Assembly: GCF_001956045.1 (NCBI RefSeq)
Contig: NZ_MRTH01000020.1
Location: 87,149 to 151,148 of the forward strand
Reading direction: 5' to 3'
DNA length: 64,000 nucleotides
DNA from: Paenibacillus sp. FSL H7-0331
GTDB lineage: Bacteria; Bacillota; Bacilli; Paenibacillales; NBRC-103111
In this document: in pieces, positions 53,629 through 63,126 of the stretch
Position numbering within the stretch: the first letter of the stretch is position 1
Layout of the letters: the number at the start of each line of letters is the position of its first letter
Notes under the pieces: generated by a model
What the model saw: the letters and a program-made list of their open reading frames with translations, nothing else
Told to the model about the DNA's origin: nothing
Database searches by the model: none
Translations under genes and position numbers: made by a program

Positions 53629-54915
53629 GTGGATAAGATGAATACAGATCCGATTGTATGGAAACGAAATATTCCTGTGCGTTACACAGCGGATGTGGCT
53701 GTGCTGGGTGGAGGCATGGCAGGTGTATCGGCAGCCTGCGCGGCCGCACGTGCGGGTGCGAAAGTAATCCTCATCGAAAAGTTCGCGGTGACCGGGGGCA
53801 ATGCAACCGCCGGAGGCGTTGCTGCGTTCTGCGGAGAAACGGCGGGGCAAGGGCAAATATTCGATCAAATCATCGCCGATTTGGGAGCATTTCAAGCAGT
53901 TGCGCCCTACATCGCTTATCCGCAATCCGATCACCGCTTGTTCGATCACGAGATCCTTGCGGTCGTGCTTCAGGAGCTGCTGCTTCGCCATCATGTGAAG
54001 CTGCTGCTGCATACCCAGTTTATCGATGTGGCTGTCAGCGATGACGGGCGCATAACGGAATGCATCGTCTGTGGAAAGTCGGGGCCGGAGGCCCTGAGAG
54101 CGAAGCAGTTCATCGATTGCACCGGGGAGGCCCAGGTCGCCCATATGGCGGGTTTTTCCACGGTCAAGGGAAGGCAGCATGACCAGATGCAGCTGCCGAT
54201 GTCTTTGATGTTTTTTGTCCGCCATGTACAGGAAGAGGCACGGGTCAATCAGGTACCGGGGGGTTGGTTCAAGGCGATCCGTGACAAAGAGGATATGCCG
54301 ATGACAACTAAATGGCCGAATGGGCCGGGTAGCAATGCGATGAAGCTAAAAATCCCCGGATTCGACTCCACAGATACTGAAGCTGCTACCGCGGCGGAGA
54401 TTCAGGCACGGCGGCGGATGATGGAGGTGCTCGATTATTATCAGCGGGTCGAGCAGCGCCCTTGGCTGTTAGATCATTGCTCTCCGCAAATCGGGATTAG
54501 AGAAGGAAGGCGGATTGTTGGGGATTACACATTAAGCGTCGAGGATTTAAGAGTCGGCCGACGGTTTGACGATGCTATTGCCAGAGGGGTGTACTATCTG
54601 GATGCCCACAAGCCTGATGACGACAAGCGAACCTATGTATTAAATAATAAGGAGCTAAAGGTTCCACCCTATCATATTCCGTTCAGGTCATTGATGGTTA
54701 AGGATGCGAGGAACCTGCTGGCAGCGGGGCGATGCCTGTCTGCTGATCAATTGGCGCTTTCCTCCTCACGTGTGATGACCACCTGCTCGATGATGGGGCA
54801 GGCTGCAGGAATAGCGGCTGCAGCAAGCGTCCAGAAGCAATGTGACCCCAGAGACTTGGATTCGTTGGACATTAGAAAAATGGTGGAAAAGCGGGGAGCG
54901 AACCTGGAAATCTAG
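53629..54915 (+). CDS. FAD-dependent oxidoreductase (FAD_oxidored type)
   Basis: A 428-residue flavoprotein with the dinucleotide motif VAVLGGGMAGVSAACAAARAG and acidic IEKF. A second conserved segment (TGGNATAGG) and a C-terminal FAD loop (AAGRCLSADQLALSSSRVMTTCSMMGQAAG) follow. It is cytosolic. GGGAGG 7 bases upstream makes GTG 53629 the best start. It directly follows the importer genes. Related proteins often occur in gene sets for breakdown of modified polysaccharides, where sugar oxidation is suspected, but the substrate is not known. Confidence 0.88.
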   Translation: MDKMNTDPIVWKRNIPVRYTADVAVLGGGMAGVSAACAAARAGAKVILIEKFAVTGGNATAGGVAAFCGETAGQGQIFDQIIADLGAFQAVAPYIAYPQSDHRLFDHEILAVVLQELLLRHHVKLLLHTQFIDVAVSDDGRITECIVCGKSGPEALRAKQFIDCTGEAQVAHMAGFSTVKGRQHDQMQLPMSLMFFVRHVQEEARVNQVPGGWFKAIRDKEDMPMTTKWPNGPGSNAMKLKIPGFDSTDTEAATAAEIQARRRMMEVLDYYQRVEQRPWLLDHCSPQIGIREGRRIVGDYTLSVEDLRVGRRFDDAIARGVYYLDAHKPDDDKRTYVLNNKELKVPPYHIPFRSLMVKDARNLLAAGRCLSADQLALSSSRVMTTCSMMGQAAGIAAAASVQKQCDPRDLDSLDIRKMVEKRGANLEI

Positions 54916-55037
54916 TATAATAACGTTAAGCTAAGGAGTTTGTACGATGACTGATGTTGGTGGATGCCTGTTCACTGTAGATGTTTCGTTGGCAAACTCC
55001 TGTGTCTTATACTATGGAAAGAAGATGAGGAACACCG

Positions 55038-56828
55038 ATGAACAGCCGGTTCCAATTTCTGCGAAAATTCAGTGAATCCGTGCAATGGAAGCTTACGGGT
55101 TTGTTTATTCTTGTCCTGATCCCGCTTGTATTTGTTAGCTTGTATACGATTAGCAGGTCGCAGCATATTTTGGAGCAGCAGGTTGGGGAACGTACCAAAG
55201 GAGCCATGGAGTCGGCGATCCAGTATATCGACTCAACTCCACAGGGACTGGAGGAGCAGTCCGTATTGCTGGCGACCGATGATAATCTGAATCGAATCCT
55301 ATACGGTGTCGGGACGGAGCTCGATAGCTATTCGATCAATGAATTCCGTAAAGCAATGAGTCAAATATCCAATGTGTCCAATATTAACCGCTTCATTTCC
55401 CCCATCTCCATCCTTCACGTCGACACTAATATGTTAATCAGCAGCGAGTTGGGCGGGGTACGGTTGGATAGCAGCTATGCAAGCAGTGACTGGTTTAATC
55501 ACGTGCGGGAATCATCCGGGCGCACTGTTTTGTATATACCCGATAGCAGCAAGCCTGCTGATTCGATTTTTTCCAAAGACAGTATCACCTTTATGAGAAC
55601 GATGGATCTGTATGGCAGGGAACGTGAGAAGCATGTACTCATGCTTTCCGTGCATAAAGATAAATTGTTGGATTTGGTCAAAAAAATTACCCCCTCCAAA
55701 AATACACAATGGTACATGCTTGCCGGTGATGACCGGATGGTTGCCAGCACTTCCAATTCCGTTTCCGCACCAGTTTGGGACGGGGAAACGGATGTGCAGC
55801 TCACCAGGATGCCGGGCTCCGAGGAGCAGGCCGTCATGTTTAGAATCAAATCGAATATATCTAAATGGTCTTTAATTATGGTCCAGCCTGAAGCGGAGAT
55901 TTATAAGGAAACGAAGCAGCTTCGGATATTCACCCTGTTCATTATCGTTGCAAGCGCATTGTTCGCGTTGTTTATTGCTGCAATCTTTTATACAAGTTTG
56001 TCACTCCCTTTGAAAAAATTGCTGCAGGGCATGATGCAGATTCAAATAGGCAATCTGAATGTCCGGTTCACGGAAACGCGTAGAGACGAATTCGGCTATT
56101 TAATGAACGCATTTAACCAAATGGCTGCAAAGCAGCAATATTTAATTGAAAATATTTACGAGCAAAACCTGCGGGTAGCCAAAACAGAGCTGAAATTTTT
56201 GCAATCCCAAATTAACCCGCATTTTTTATATAACACTTTAGATTCGATTTATTGGATGGCCAAAAATTATGATGCCAACGAAATTAGTGAAATGGTAATA
56301 AATCTGTCCAAATTTTTCCGTCTGAGCCTAGATAAAGGACTCGAAACCATAGCGCTTGCAGAAACCTTCGAGCATCTGCATTACTACATCCGGGTACAAC
56401 AGCTGCGCTTCATGGACAAGTTCGAGGTGCAATTTGCTTTGCCGGATACGTGCAGGGAGATCCGGATTCTTCGGCTTCTGGTCCAGCCATTGGTGGAAAA
56501 TGCGATTATCCATGGACTTGAAAAAAAGCAACGGGGTGGCATTTTGCGAATTTCCGCCTCGTTGGATAAGGCATCCTGCAGGATCGATATTTTTGATAAC
56601 GGTAAAGGGATTTCTGCAGAAAAACTGCGTGACATACAGACCAGGCTGGCAATGATAGAATGTGCTGATAGAAGCGATGAAAAGCGTGATTCCGAGGTAT
56701 TCGGCTTGCGTAATGTCCGTTCAAGGCTGAAATTATATTACATGGAGCAGGCGGAGCTGCGAATAGAAAGCAAGGAAAACGAATGGACAAGAGTAACAAT
56801 TCTGGTTCCGCTTAAACGCGATCTATAA
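55038..56828 (+). CDS. Sensor histidine kinase, YesM type
   Basis: This 596-residue kinase has a membrane helix at about 17-37, an extracytoplasmic sensor domain to about 290 and a second helix at about 300-325. A HAMP region follows, then the phosphoacceptor His395 in QINPHFLYNTLDSI and an ATP-binding domain with VENAIIHGLEKK and DNGKGI. The GAAGATGAGG region precedes the ATG. It pairs with the response regulator 19 bases downstream and probably senses the glycan used by this cassette. Confidence 0.94.
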   Translation: MNSRFQFLRKFSESVQWKLTGLFILVLIPLVFVSLYTISRSQHILEQQVGERTKGAMESAIQYIDSTPQGLEEQSVLLATDDNLNRILYGVGTELDSYSINEFRKAMSQISNVSNINRFISPISILHVDTNMLISSELGGVRLDSSYASSDWFNHVRESSGRTVLYIPDSSKPADSIFSKDSITFMRTMDLYGREREKHVLMLSVHKDKLLDLVKKITPSKNTQWYMLAGDDRMVASTSNSVSAPVWDGETDVQLTRMPGSEEQAVMFRIKSNISKWSLIMVQPEAEIYKETKQLRIFTLFIIVASALFALFIAAIFYTSLSLPLKKLLQGMMQIQIGNLNVRFTETRRDEFGYLMNAFNQMAAKQQYLIENIYEQNLRVAKTELKFLQSQINPHFLYNTLDSIYWMAKNYDANEISEMVINLSKFFRLSLDKGLETIALAETFEHLHYYIRVQQLRFMDKFEVQFALPDTCREIRILRLLVQPLVENAIIHGLEKKQRGGILRISASLDKASCRIDIFDNGKGISAEKLRDIQTRLAMIECADRSDEKRDSEVFGLRNVRSRLKLYYMEQAELRIESKENEWTRVTILVPLKRDL

Positions 56829-56847
56829 GAGATGGAAGGGTGACAAC

Positions 56848-58455
56848 ATGAAACTGATCATCGTAGAGGATGAAGTCAGACTGCGCAATAGTCTCACTTA
56901 TTTAATTCCGTGGGATGAGCATGGGATTGAAGTGATCGGGGTCTATGGTGATGGCTTGGAGGGCTTGCAAGGGATCCGGCATGCGAAGCCGGATATTCTG
57001 CTTCTTGACATCGAAATTCCCGGAATTAGCGGTTTGCAATTGGCTGAGCAAGCACTCTCATTTAATGCTTCTACTAAAGTTGTGATACTTAGCGGACACG
57101 ATGAATTTAAGTTCGCGCAAACCGCGATAGAGCTGGGAGTCTATAAATATTTGTTGAAGCCTGCGGGCGATATGGACATTTTATCAGCGGTGACTGAATC
57201 GGCTGATCAACTGAAAAGGGAAAGGGAATCCCAATACCGACGACTGATGCTGGAGCAGAAATGGGAGGAGCACATTCCCAGATTGCAAGAAGGTTTTCTC
57301 CAGAATTGGCTTTCGGGCAGATATGATGCATGGGAAATTGATAAAAAAAGCAAAGAGATGCAGCTTACGATTCATACCAATCATGCTTATGTGGTGGTTG
57401 CTTTGGAGATGGACCCACTATCCGAGGATGAGAAACGCTTCAGTAATAAGGATCAGCAGCTCCTGCAATTTTCATTGCTGTGCATTGTTCGGGAATTCGC
57501 CTCGGAATCCGGTACCTATTTGTCTTTCAATGACTACGCGGGTTTGACGATTCTTGTATTTACCCAAAAGAGCGATGAGCAAGAGCAGGATTTTATGAGT
57601 GGATTGAATATAGCTGTGTCCAAGCTTCAATCGATGGTGAAGGATTGCCTTAAGTTATCGGCAAGTGCCGGGATTGGCTGGCTGAGCAGCGGGCTCACGA
57701 TCCGAAACTCTTACCGGCAGGCCGTGCAGGCGCTGCATGATCGAATCCTGTACGGAAAGGATATTGTCATTCCGTTCAGGCAGGGGCAGGATGCGGCTCA
57801 ATCCGGTTTGGCCGGATCGGTTCAGCAGCTTGAACGCAAGCTTGAAGCTGCCCTGCAAACTGGCGACCTCGAGCTTACGATGTCTGTGATTGAGCAGCTT
57901 TTTCATGAGGGTATAGATAGCGCTGTAACGAAGGAACAAATCGAAGAATATGTGATTTGCTTGCAGGGCTTGTTGATTCGCAGTATCCAGTTAAAAGGGT
58001 GGTTGGTACGTGAAGTAGTCAATGAGGATTACATCTACTTCCGCAATTTGGACCTACTGCTGAACAAAGAGCAAATTCAGAGCTGGTTGATTCGTACGCT
58101 GCGTCATATTGTTGAATATGGCAAATTGAACCGCCGCGAAAATAATCATGAGTTTATACGAGAGGCCGTTAAAATGATAGACGGGCAGCTTGATCAGGAA
58201 ATATCGCTGTATGGGATGGCCGAAAGGCTATACGTCAGCTCCTCTTATTTCAGCCGTTTGTTCAAGCAGGAAATTGGGATTCCATTCTCCCAATACGTAA
58301 CTGGGAAGAAGATGGAGCGGGCCAAGGAACTGCTGCTGGAGGGTTATAAGGTTTACGATACCGTACTGATGACCGGGTATCAGGACATTAGTTATTTTAC
58401 AAAAGTGTTCCGCAAGTACTGGGGGATCACCCCGGGTGAATGCAAGAAAAAATAA
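56848..58455 (+). CDS. Response regulator, YesN type (AraC output)
   Basis: A 535-residue regulator: receiver domain at 1-120 with Asp54 (LLLDIEIPG) as phosphorylation site, a long middle region, and a C-terminal AraC-type double helix-turn-helix (about 430-530: LYGMAERLYVSSSYFSRLFKQEIG, VLMTGYQDISYFTKVFRKYWG). It is the partner of the preceding sensor kinase and would activate the hydrolase/importer operon upstream at 49025. GAAGGGTG precedes the ATG. Confidence 0.94.
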   Translation: MKLIIVEDEVRLRNSLTYLIPWDEHGIEVIGVYGDGLEGLQGIRHAKPDILLLDIEIPGISGLQLAEQALSFNASTKVVILSGHDEFKFAQTAIELGVYKYLLKPAGDMDILSAVTESADQLKRERESQYRRLMLEQKWEEHIPRLQEGFLQNWLSGRYDAWEIDKKSKEMQLTIHTNHAYVVVALEMDPLSEDEKRFSNKDQQLLQFSLLCIVREFASESGTYLSFNDYAGLTILVFTQKSDEQEQDFMSGLNIAVSKLQSMVKDCLKLSASAGIGWLSSGLTIRNSYRQAVQALHDRILYGKDIVIPFRQGQDAAQSGLAGSVQQLERKLEAALQTGDLELTMSVIEQLFHEGIDSAVTKEQIEEYVICLQGLLIRSIQLKGWLVREVVNEDYIYFRNLDLLLNKEQIQSWLIRTLRHIVEYGKLNRRENNHEFIREAVKMIDGQLDQEISLYGMAERLYVSSSYFSRLFKQEIGIPFSQYVTGKKMERAKELLLEGYKVYDTVLMTGYQDISYFTKVFRKYWGITPGECKKK

Positions 58456-58599
58456 GCAGACCGCAATTTGGGATAATTCATCGATTGGCGGTGTACCTTT
58501 GACTTTCGATGCAGTCCGCGGAGTGATCGGCAATGGCCGAACAACCGCATCGCATCATTAAAGAAGTCGCCTGGGTTCTTAAGCCCGGAGGCATAAGCA

Positions 58600-59000
58600 A
58601 TGACAAGTGTTCTTGTAGTAGAAGATGATGCACATATGTTGGAAATGATTTTAATTGTTTTAAGATGCGAAGGATATCGTGTCCGGGGAGCCGTCAACGG
58701 CAAAGAGGCACTTGTGGAAATGGAACGCTCGCCTGCGGATCTGGTCGTGCTCGAATGCCAATCATGAATGGGTGGGATTTGTGCCGCGAACTGCGGCTTT
58801 TGAACCCCGAACTGCCGATTATCATGATTACAGCCAAGCACGAGACGAGTCAGAAGGTGAAGGGATTGGGCTTAGGCGCAGACGATTACCTGGTCAAGCC
58901 TTTTGACCCGCAGGAGCTGGTGGTCCGAATTAAAGCGGTGCTGCGTCGGTACCGGATTGTGGCCGATAAGATGGTTAAATATGTAAAAGTGAGGATATAG
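58600..59000 (+). pseudogene. OmpR-type response regulator relic
   Basis: The ATG at 58600 (after CCCGGAGG) begins TSVLVVEDDAHMLEMI, a receiver domain. It breaks at LVVLEC, exactly where the phosphoacceptor Asp is expected. The rest (MPIMNGWDLCRELRLLNPELPIIMITAKHET, then GADDYLVKPFDPQELV) follows in another frame after a short deletion. The DNA-binding domain is missing. A small frame at 58533-58628 ending VAWVLKPGG looks like a methyltransferase scrap. Confidence 0.8.
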
Positions 59001-59049
59001 TGAGAATAACAGAACAAATGGAATGTGAATTCGTACAGGAGGTTAAAAA

Positions 59050-59976
59050 ATGATAGAACAAGTTACGGTTGCGGCAAACGCTTCCTATCCATTGGAAGGA
59101 ATTTTGACGTTGCCGGATTCTCACACTGAAAAAGTCCCGGCAGTTGTATTTGTACATGGCTCCGGTCCCTTGGATAAAGACGAAACAATTGGTGCAAATA
59201 AGCTGTTTCGAGACCTTGCGGACGGACTTTCCAAAGAAGGGATTGCATCGCTCCGGTACGATAAACGCACTTGTACCTATGGCAAGCAGATAATTCAAGA
59301 ACTCGGCGGCAAACTTACAGTAGAAGAAGAGATAATTCAGGATGCGATTATGGCTGTCCATATGCTAAAAAAAGACCCACGCGTGGATGCAAACCGCGTA
59401 TTCTTGATTGGACACAGTCAAGGCGGGACGCTTGCTCCCAGAATTGATGCCGAAGGCGGCGACTTGGCAGGATTATTTATCTTAGCCGGTACTTCTCGAA
59501 CGCTTGAGGAAGTCATCATAAACCAAAATGAAGATTCCATAAAACAGCTTGAAAAATCTCAACAAGAGATAGCCTTAAAGCAGGTAAAAGAACTGCAAGA
59601 CAAGTTTGATGCCATATCCGACATGACGGATGAGATGGCACAACAGACCATTTTGTTCGGTTCTGTTTATGCCTGGTATCTTAAAGAAATGAAGCAGCAT
59701 CCAATCAAAGATTATTTATTGCAAAGCAAAAAACCGATTTTCGTCATACAGGGTGATAAAGATGTACAGGTTTCCGTCGAAAAAGATTTTAACCGATACC
59801 GTGAAATGTTAAAAGACCACCCGGATGTCACATTCAAGCTCTATCCCGGTTTGAACCATTTGTTTATGGAAGCTGTGTATGGTACGTTGAAAGACATTTG
59901 GGATGAATATAATATCCCGCAAACCGTGGATAGGACTGTTCTAGAAGATATAGCACAGTGGATATTGTCGGTTTAG
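59050..59976 (+). CDS. Alpha/beta-hydrolase
   Basis: A 308-residue hydrolase with the oxyanion segment VFVHGSGP, nucleophile Ser in IGHSQGG and a late acid/His region (QGDKDVQVS..., GLNHLFM). It is cytosolic. It resembles the dienelactone-hydrolase/S9-like esterases of bacilli. ACAGGAGG lies before the ATG. The natural substrate is unknown. It is monocistronic and ended by a hairpin at 60034. Confidence 0.9.
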   Translation: MIEQVTVAANASYPLEGILTLPDSHTEKVPAVVFVHGSGPLDKDETIGANKLFRDLADGLSKEGIASLRYDKRTCTYGKQIIQELGGKLTVEEEIIQDAIMAVHMLKKDPRVDANRVFLIGHSQGGTLAPRIDAEGGDLAGLFILAGTSRTLEEVIINQNEDSIKQLEKSQQEIALKQVKELQDKFDAISDMTDEMAQQTILFGSVYAWYLKEMKQHPIKDYLLQSKKPIFVIQGDKDVQVSVEKDFNRYREMLKDHPDVTFKLYPGLNHLFMEAVYGTLKDIWDEYNIPQTVDRTVLEDIAQWILSV

Positions 59977-60033
59977 ACCGCGACAACCTTGTACAACTTA
60001 CTTTAAAATCGGCATTTAGTATGTCGAAAGCCT

Positions 60034-60063
60034 AAAGTGGATACTCAGTAAAGTATCCGCTTT
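60034..60063 (+). terminator. Hairpin after the hydrolase gene
   Basis: AAAGTGGATACT (60034-60045) pairs with AGTATCCGCTTT (60052-60063) with one mismatch. Only a weak T-run follows. Confidence 0.6.
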
Positions 60064-60188
60064 GTCATTATGGGTTTACTGCAAGTGGGTAAGTTAACAG
60101 TGTTTCCGGCTTTCCGGAGGCTTTAGCAACTTGCGCTTTCGCCTTTCGTTTCTCGTTAGAATTTTATAAAATGCTATTATTTATTTTA

Positions 60189-60686
60189 ATGGAGGGAGAG
60201 AGTTTCATAATTTCACTACGAAAAATCACACTGGAAAACAGACGCGAGGTATTCAAGTTAAAAGTTACAGATGAACAAAGCCGTTTTGTTGCATCCAATC
60301 TTTCAAGTGTTGCTTCGTGTTATGTTCTTGCTAGCAATGGAGGTAGCCCACTTCCTTTTGCAATTTATGCTGATGAGCAGATGGTAGGTTTCGTTATGAT
60401 TGTTTATGGCATAACTAGTTACGAGCTTCCGAAAATCGCTAATAACAATTATTGTATATTGCGTCTTATGATCGGTGAGCAATACCAAAAAATGGGCTAT
60501 GGTAGGGAAGCCATGGAAAAAATATTAGAGTACATACGTACATTTCCAGTAGGACGTGCTCAGTATTGTTGGATAACATATGTCTCCGATAACATTGTTG
60601 CTAAAAAACTATACGAAAGTTTCGGCTTCCGTGATAACGGTGAGAAGATAAATGGAAATGAATTAGTAACTGTTTTAAATCTCTAA
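60189..60686 (+). CDS. GNAT-family N-acetyltransferase
   Basis: About 160 residues with the GNAT fold: ISLRKITLENRREVFKLKV at the N-terminus, the acetyl-CoA loop QYQKMGYGREAMEKI, and the last helix AKKLYESFGF. It resembles spermidine/diamine-type acetyltransferases of bacilli. The start is not clear: ATG 60189 lacks a ribosome site, while GGAGGGAGAG (60191-60200) is placed perfectly for ATA at 60207, where homologs begin (MISLRK-like). An ATG-to-ATA change would weaken expression. Confidence 0.82.
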   Translation: MEGESFIISLRKITLENRREVFKLKVTDEQSRFVASNLSSVASCYVLASNGGSPLPFAIYADEQMVGFVMIVYGITSYELPKIANNNYCILRLMIGEQYQKMGYGREAMEKILEYIRTFPVGRAQYCWITYVSDNIVAKKLYESFGFRDNGEKINGNELVTVLNL

Positions 60687-60877
60687 CTTGAAGAAATTAC
60701 AAATTTTAACTAAATGCACAAAGCTAACGCGTAAATATAATTGAGGGGCTTGCTTCGCGGCAACTCCTCTTTTGTTTATTAAAGTAACGGGCAGGATAAC
60801 GTGGCTTTCAATGTTAAAAATTCCTATTTTACGGTATAATTTCAAAAATGTCACTGTGTTTGTGGGGTGGAAATTGT

Positions 60878-60952
60878 GTGATATATGTTGTGAGACATGG
60901 GCAAACAAAAAGTTTTGTTCCTTTGAAGAGCCGAGCAAAGAACTTAAGATGA
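60878..60952 (+). pseudogene. Histidine-phosphatase relic (RHG motif)
   Basis: From GTG 60878 the frame reads VIYVVRHGQTKSF and then unrelated residues to a stop at 60950-60952. The RHG motif is the N-terminal active site of phosphoglycerate-mutase-like phosphatases, whose bodies run 180 residues or more. Only about 12 codons survive. The surrounding 60687-61141 shows no other gene. Confidence 0.5.
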
Positions 60953-61017
60953 TTGTATAGCTAAGTTAGAAAACTGTTACTTGAGAAGATGCACTAAAAT
61001 TCTATCGATGATCACTC

Positions 61018-61047
61018 AATACCCATTCTCCTCGGGTATTTTTTATT
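61018..61047 (+). terminator. Rho-independent terminator
   Basis: AATACCC (61018-61024) pairs with GGGTATT (61034-61040), then TTTTTATTT. It lies just before the PadR promoter. Confidence 0.8.
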
Positions 61048-61093
61048 TCACATTATCCAAACTTAAAACGAGTATTTTGTTTGAAATAGTACC

Positions 61094-61122
61094 TTGACAG
61101 TCATAGTAATGTGTCGTATTAT
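61094..61122 (+). promoter_or_regulatory. Promoter of the PadR operon
   Basis: TTGACA (61094-61099), 17 bases, TATTAT (61117-61122): a near-consensus sigma-A promoter. Its strength, without an upstream activator site, fits control by the PadR repressor encoded directly behind it. Confidence 0.8.
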
Positions 61123-61141
61123 ACAGTTGCGGGGTGATTAA

Positions 61142-61471
61142 ATGAGTGAGAACAAAATTACATCCGACCTGCTGCGCGGACATACCGATACGATGATTTT
61201 GCGACTCCTATCCGAAGCTGACCGCTATGGGTACGAAATTGTCAAGTTGATTGCGGAGCGCTCTGGCGGTGAATATGAACTAAAGGAAGCAACCATGTAT
61301 TCCAGCGTTCGGCGTCTTGAGGTGGAAGGTGATATCGAATGGTATTGGGGTGACGAATCGCAAGGCGGCCGGCGCAAGTATTTTAGAATAACCGAGAAGG
61401 GCACGGAGTCTTACGCCCGCAACAAAAACAACTGGGAGTACGCAAAGCGCGTCCTTGAAAATTTATTATAA
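61142..61471 (+). CDS. PadR-family repressor
   Basis: A 109-residue regulator: winged helix with LLRGHTDTMILRLLSEADRYGYEIVKLI, the ELKEATMYSSVRRLEVEGDI recognition region and a GGRRKYFRITEKG wing, then a short C-terminal helix. GGGGTG precedes the ATG. It heads an operon with a pentapeptide-repeat protein and an ABC exporter and very likely represses it until an inducing drug or stress is present. Confidence 0.95.
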   Translation: MSENKITSDLLRGHTDTMILRLLSEADRYGYEIVKLIAERSGGEYELKEATMYSSVRRLEVEGDIEWYWGDESQGGRRKYFRITEKGTESYARNKNNWEYAKRVLENLL

Positions 61472-61485
61472 GGAGAGTGGATGTT

Positions 61486-62352
61486 TTGAATCAGAAATTG
61501 ACCAACTATCTGAACGGAGTTTTCGCACCATACGATGGGGTAAAAAGCGTCGAGGAATTGAAGACGGATCTGCACTCCGATCTGCAGGAACGGTTCCGTG
61601 AACTTATAGAAGAGGGAAAGGACGATGAAACAGCTTTCGAGATGACTATCGATAGCATTGGCGATATCGAGCAAACGGTACAGGAGGTTTCTAACCTCTC
61701 CCGATCGTTGGAACGTCAAGTGGTGACCAACTTTAGCGCAAGCAATCTGCTTAAGAGTGATTTTGCCGGCGTGATTGCGCATAAAGGGGAATTTTCAGGG
61801 AGCGCGCTGCGAGGATCCGACTTTTCGAACGCAGACTTGACCGGCAGCACGTTTGCGGGCAGCGATGTGCGTGAAGCCAATTTCGATGGCGCAAACCTCA
61901 CCGACTGCAACTTTTCTGCTCTGGACCTTTCGGATACGAGCTTCAATAAATCAATTCTAGTGCGCACCAACTACAGCTCGTCCGGTCTAGACCACGCAAA
62001 ATTTCTAGATGTTAAATTAACGGATGTAAAGCTGAACACGACAGACCTTAGAAAAACAATATTCGCTAATTGTATTTTTGAAGGCGTGGAATTCAAATAT
62101 TCCGATCTTACAGGTCAGTGTTTTGACGGGCAAACCTTTATCGGCGTCAAGTTTGAGAAGTCGGCATTGAACGAAGTTACGTTTAGAGGCTCGACACTAA
62201 AGAATGTGTCTTTCCATCCGGGGTTTACATTATTCAAAAAATATTATCGTGCCATCCAGACGATCTGCTTTGACGACGCAGTGATGGATAAGTTGACATA
62301 TGCAGCGCTCAAAGGCATGGAAGCCGATCTATCGAAAGTTATTGTTAGATAA
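61486..62352 (+). CDS. Pentapeptide-repeat protein with HAAS-like N-terminal domain
   Basis: The 288-residue protein has two parts. The first ~70 residues (LTNYLNGVFAPYDGVKSVEELK, ...RFRELIEEGKDDETAFEMTIDSIGDIEQTVQ) are like the HAAS/permease-prefix domain often paired with PadR regulators. From about 85 to 250 there is a right-handed quadrilateral helix of pentapeptide repeats (SGSALRGSDFSNADLTGSTF, ANFDGANLTDCNF). TTG 61486 has AGGAG 10 bases upstream; the GTG at 61477 is too close to that site. No membrane segment. This domain pairing within an exporter operon is unusual. Confidence 0.85.
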   Translation: MNQKLTNYLNGVFAPYDGVKSVEELKTDLHSDLQERFRELIEEGKDDETAFEMTIDSIGDIEQTVQEVSNLSRSLERQVVTNFSASNLLKSDFAGVIAHKGEFSGSALRGSDFSNADLTGSTFAGSDVREANFDGANLTDCNFSALDLSDTSFNKSILVRTNYSSSGLDHAKFLDVKLTDVKLNTTDLRKTIFANCIFEGVEFKYSDLTGQCFDGQTFIGVKFEKSALNEVTFRGSTLKNVSFHPGFTLFKKYYRAIQTICFDDAVMDKLTYAALKGMEADLSKVIVR

Positions 62353-62364
62353 GGAGGAGAGAGG

Positions 62365-63126
62365 ATGCAAAATAAGTCAATACAAGTGAAGGGATTGCAA
62401 AAGTCTTACAAAGAGCTTCAAGTCCTTAAGGGTGTAGATTTCGAGGTGGAGAGGGGCAGTATCTTTGCACTGCTAGGCTCTAATGGGGCGGGCAAGACCA
62501 CGGTTGTCAAAATTCTCACCACGCTGCTTAAACAAGACAGCGGGACCGCACTAATAAATGGTTTCGATGTTGCGTCCAAACCTGACCATGTTCGGCAGGC
62601 GATCAGTTTGACCGGGCAATATGCCGCCGTGGACGAATTACTGACCGGACGGGAGAACCTAATCATGATTGCCAAGTTACGATACCTCGACCACCCACGT
62701 CAGGTTGCGGATGATTTGCTGAAACGTTTCGGATTGATAGAAGCCGCCGATCGCAGGGTGTCTACCTATTCGGGTGGTATGCGCCGGAGGCTCGACATTG
62801 CCTTGAGCCTTGTTGGGAAACCGCAGATCATTTTCCTCGACGAGCCTACCACGGGCCTTGACCCCGAGGCGCGCATCGAGGTTTGGAAGATTGTGAAGGA
62901 TCTTGCAGGCAGCGGAACTACGGTATTCCTCACCACGCAGTATTTGGAAGAAGCAGAACAGCTCGCCGACCGAATTGCCATTCTACACAAGGGGAAGATC
63001 ATTGCCAGCGGCACGCTTTCGGAGCTGAAAAAGCTATTCCCGTCGACAAAGGTGGAGTACGTGGAGAAACAGCCGTCATTGGAGGAGATATTCCTCTCCA
63101 TTATCGGCAAGAAGGAGGGAGCATAA
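62365..63126 (+). CDS. ABC exporter ATPase (DrrA/CcmA type)
   Basis: A 253-residue ATPase with Walker A GSNGAGKTT, signature YSGGMRRR, Walker B IIFLDEPTTGLDPEAR and switch region TTQYLEEAEQLADR. The type matches daunorubicin-resistance-like exporters. AAGGAGGAGAGG precedes the ATG. The next gene encodes the membrane part, with no gap. Confidence 0.94.
   Translation: MQNKSIQVKGLQKSYKELQVLKGVDFEVERGSIFALLGSNGAGKTTVVKILTTLLKQDSGTALINGFDVASKPDHVRQAISLTGQYAAVDELLTGRENLIMIAKLRYLDHPRQVADDLLKRFGLIEAADRRVSTYSGGMRRRLDIALSLVGKPQIIFLDEPTTGLDPEARIEVWKIVKDLAGSGTTVFLTTQYLEEAEQLADRIAILHKGKIIASGTLSELKKLFPSTKVEYVEKQPSLEEIFLSIIGKKEGA

Noticed and set aside
58533..58628. Small frame ending VAWVLKPGG, similar to a methyltransferase strand
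   Set aside because: Only about 20 codons of weak similarity, overlapping the broken response regulator.
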